NCBI GenBank assembly: GCA_020633075.1
Contig: JACKEI010000003.1
Span: 372,001-436,000, forward strand
Reading direction: 5' to 3'
Length of the DNA stretch: 64,000 nucleotides
From: Sandaracinaceae bacterium
GTDB lineage: Bacteria > Myxococcota_A > Polyangia > Polyangiales > Houyiibacteriaceae
Part shown: positions 62,558-64,000 of the stretch, one piece after another
Numbering within the stretch: position 1 is the first letter of the stretch
Layout: each line of letters begins with the position of its first letter
The notes under the pieces: generated by a model
The model's input: the letters and a program-made list of their open reading frames with translations, nothing else
The model's database searches: none
What the model was told of the DNA's origin: nothing
Program-made: the position numbers and the translations under genes

Positions 62558-63366
62558 ACGCGACCTCCTGCTGCCCGGTGTGAGACGCGGGCCTCGTCGA
62601 CCAGCGCCTGCACCGCGCGCTGTGCGCGGAGCGCCAGCTCGGTGGTCTTGCCTTCTGCCGGGAACGGCTCACCCACACGGACGACCACGTGCGTCCGGGG
62701 GCGCGCCGCCACCTGCTCGAGATGGGTGACGAAGGGCGTCTCGAAGTACTCGACCCCTGCGTCGTAGGCGAGGCCTACGGGCACGATGTCCACGGGGAGC
62801 CCGCGCGCCGCCGCGAACGCGCCCGGGAGGAAGGGCCGCACCTCGTCGCCGATGTAGGTGGTGCCTTCGGGGTAGACCACCACGGTCTCGCCCGCGTCCA
62901 GCGCGCGTCGAATCGCGCGGATGGCGCGCGCGCCGCTGTGCCCGCTCTCGCGGTCGACGAAGATGGTGCGCCCCTCGCGCGAGAGAGGACCGATGACGGG
63001 CCAGCTCGCGAGGTCCCCGCGCGACAGCATCACGCCGCCGAAGAGACTCATCATCACGCCGATGTCGAACGCCGTGCGGTGGTTGGCGACGATCAGCCGC
63101 GCCCGCGTGGACGGAGGCAGCGGGCCGTCCCCCGACACCTGCAGACCGAAGATGTGCAGCAGCCGCTTGCTGGTGCGCGCCTTGGTGGCGACGCGGATGG
63201 CCTCACGCGCGGTGTCGTCGCTCGCGAGCGCGAGCTCCAGCCGCAGGCGCGCCAGGGTCGTGGTCAGCGATCCCGCGAACTGCAGGAGGCGACGACGGAC
63301 GCGCAGCTCGTCCAAGACACCACGCCCGCCGTGTGCGAGGGGCGGGCTCTTCGACGCATCGATCAT
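62554..63366 (-). CDS. 1-acyl-sn-glycerol-3-phosphate acyltransferase-like protein (PlsC family)
   Basis: A 270-residue acyltransferase. Family motifs: NHRTAFD (NHxxxxD, about 94-100), the GRTIFVDRESGHSG segment, VVVYPEGTTYIGDE (motif III, EGT) and VDIVPVGLAYDAG (motif IV). It transfers acyl chains to a lysophospholipid in the inner membrane. The N-terminus lacks a clear membrane helix. It overlaps the GIDE-like gene by 4 bases and follows the MpaB-type gene by 18 bases on the same strand. Confidence 0.93.
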   Translation of the reverse strand: MIDASKSPPLAHGGRGVLDELRVRRRLLQFAGSLTTTLARLRLELALASDDTAREAIRVATKARTSKRLLHIFGLQVSGDGPLPPSTRARLIVANHRTAFDIGVMMSLFGGVMLSRGDLASWPVIGPLSREGRTIFVDRESGHSGARAIRAIRRALDAGETVVVYPEGTTYIGDEVRPFLPGAFAAARGLPVDIVPVGLAYDAGVEYFETPFVTHLEQVAARPRTHVVVRVGEPFPAEGKTTELALRAQRAVQALVDEARVSHRAAGGRV

Positions 63367-63384
63367 GCGTGCACGATACGCGAC

Positions 63385-64000
63385 TCAGGCGGCGCTCGCT
63401 CGCTTCGCTTCGAAGTTGGGGTCCTTTCCGGCCAGCATGTCCTCGACGTTGTAGCGCAGCAGGTGCCGCCCCACGCGCGTCGCGACGTCGTCGAGACCCG
63501 GTGTCATCAGGCGCAGCACCTCGAGGGGCTTCACGAGCGCGCGCGTCAGGTGGATGACGTGCCGCCACTCGGGGTTGGGGACCTCCAGCGCCGAGGCGAT
63601 CTCGTGCCCGTTGAAGGCGTAGGTCAGCCCGTCGTGATAGCGCATCACGAGCTCCGCCAGGCGCGCCTCCCACGGGTTTCGCGAGCGTGACGCCGGCACG
63701 CGCCGGAGCGCGGCCGCGAGCGCCAACGAGTCCGCGTCCGGCCCGGGCTGGATGTCGTAGATCAGGTTCGCGAGGTTCTCCGTGCGCTCGAGGGAGCTGA
63801 GCTCGGCCAACAGCTCGGGGTGTACGCCGCTCAGGAAGCCCGAGTAGCGCCAGAGGTGCATGATCGCGCGCCGCTCGTGCTTGCTCAGCATGAAGCCCAT
63901 GGACTCGGCGCCCCGCAGCACCAGCGCCGAGAACTCCAGAGTGGTGCCGGCCATGTCGGCCTGGTTGATGGGCAGGCCCCAGGCGGGGGTGTTCCACTCT
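63385..64000 (-). CDS. MpaB/latex-clearing-type oxygenase family protein, 5' end missing
   Basis: The frame is open past the last base, so the N-terminus lies outside the window. The visible 204 residues start WNTPAWGLPINQADMAGTTLEFS, the PINQ-D motif typical of DUF2236 oxygenases (MpaB, latex-clearing protein), followed by a helical region (GAESMGFMLSKHERRAIMHLWRYSGFLSGV), where a haem-ligand His would be expected. The end (VIHLTRALVKPLEVLRLM) is helical. Family members use haem b for C=C cleavage or peroxygenation; ligand and activity here are unknown. Confidence 0.85.
   Translation of the reverse strand, partial: EWNTPAWGLPINQADMAGTTLEFSALVLRGAESMGFMLSKHERRAIMHLWRYSGFLSGVHPELLAELSSLERTENLANLIYDIQPGPDADSLALAAALRRVPASRSRNPWEARLAELVMRYHDGLTYAFNGHEIASALEVPNPEWRHVIHLTRALVKPLEVLRLMTPGLDDVATRVGRHLLRYNVEDMLAGKDPNFEAKRASAA

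Overview
The window is GC-rich and almost wholly coding (about 55 protein genes and one tRNA). Gene content points to a myxobacterium (Myxococcota, probably Polyangiales/Sandaracinaceae-like). Supporting signs are many lipoproteins and TPR proteins, a PEGA-type Ser/Thr kinase, TolQ-TolR-TolR modules, a TRAP-associated TatT protein, RCC1 and HEAT repeat proteins, and a metalloprotease with a MYXO-CTERM-like tail. I see no insertion sequence, integrase, phage gene or CRISPR array, so this reads as ordinary chromosome. Taxonomy is an inference from gene style, not from a marker gene comparison.

Layout. 1-4.4 kb: a cut-off two-repeat secreted protein, a lipoprotein, two small translationally coupled proteins of unknown role and type III pantothenate kinase (coaX). 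4.4-9.9 kb: a polyhydroxyalkanoate-system protein, a DUF6159-like membrane protein, a cytochrome P450 divergent from a TetR regulator with a palindrome between them, then a Dus tRNA-dihydrouridine synthase and a short RlmN-like radical SAM protein. 9.9-17.2 kb: a sigma-70 factor, an amidase, an alpha/beta hydrolase, a LuxR-type regulator with a degenerate receiver, and the GTPase TypA. 17.2-22.4 kb: two divergent TolQ/ExbB-TolR/ExbD-TolR/ExbD modules, with a membrane-anchored protein after the second. 22.6-29.2 kb: a TRAP substrate-binding protein with a TatT partner but no permease, a matrixin-like protease pair, an OmpA-family protein and a small secreted protein. 29.2-35.2 kb: a sulfatase-fold lipoprotein, an acidic protein, xseB and a HEAT-repeat protein.

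35.4-44.5 kb is the most distinctive part. A transmembrane PEGA-domain Ser/Thr kinase is followed by two tandem TonB-dependent receptors. Each carries an unusual periplasmic TPR domain and a (GTGTET)4 linker before the plug. A large cysteine-containing lipoprotein comes next. Gaps are 39 bases or less, so this looks like one operon. It is the best candidate for an undescribed system: kinase-linked, TPR-fronted outer-membrane uptake that could be powered by the ExbBD-type motors at 17-21 kb.

44.6-64 kb is mixed housekeeping and envelope genes. It holds ribF, a Rho-N/TPR protein, two small secreted proteins, a TIG-PDZ polytopic membrane lipoprotein and tRNA-Ala(GGC) with its terminator. It continues with a 5'-nucleotidase, citrate synthase, cysteine synthase, an RCC1 lipoprotein coupled to phoH, a 2Fe-2S ferredoxin, TPR proteins, a BamD-like lipoprotein, an acyl-CoA thioesterase, a GIDE-like membrane protein, an acyltransferase and a cut-off MpaB-type oxygenase.
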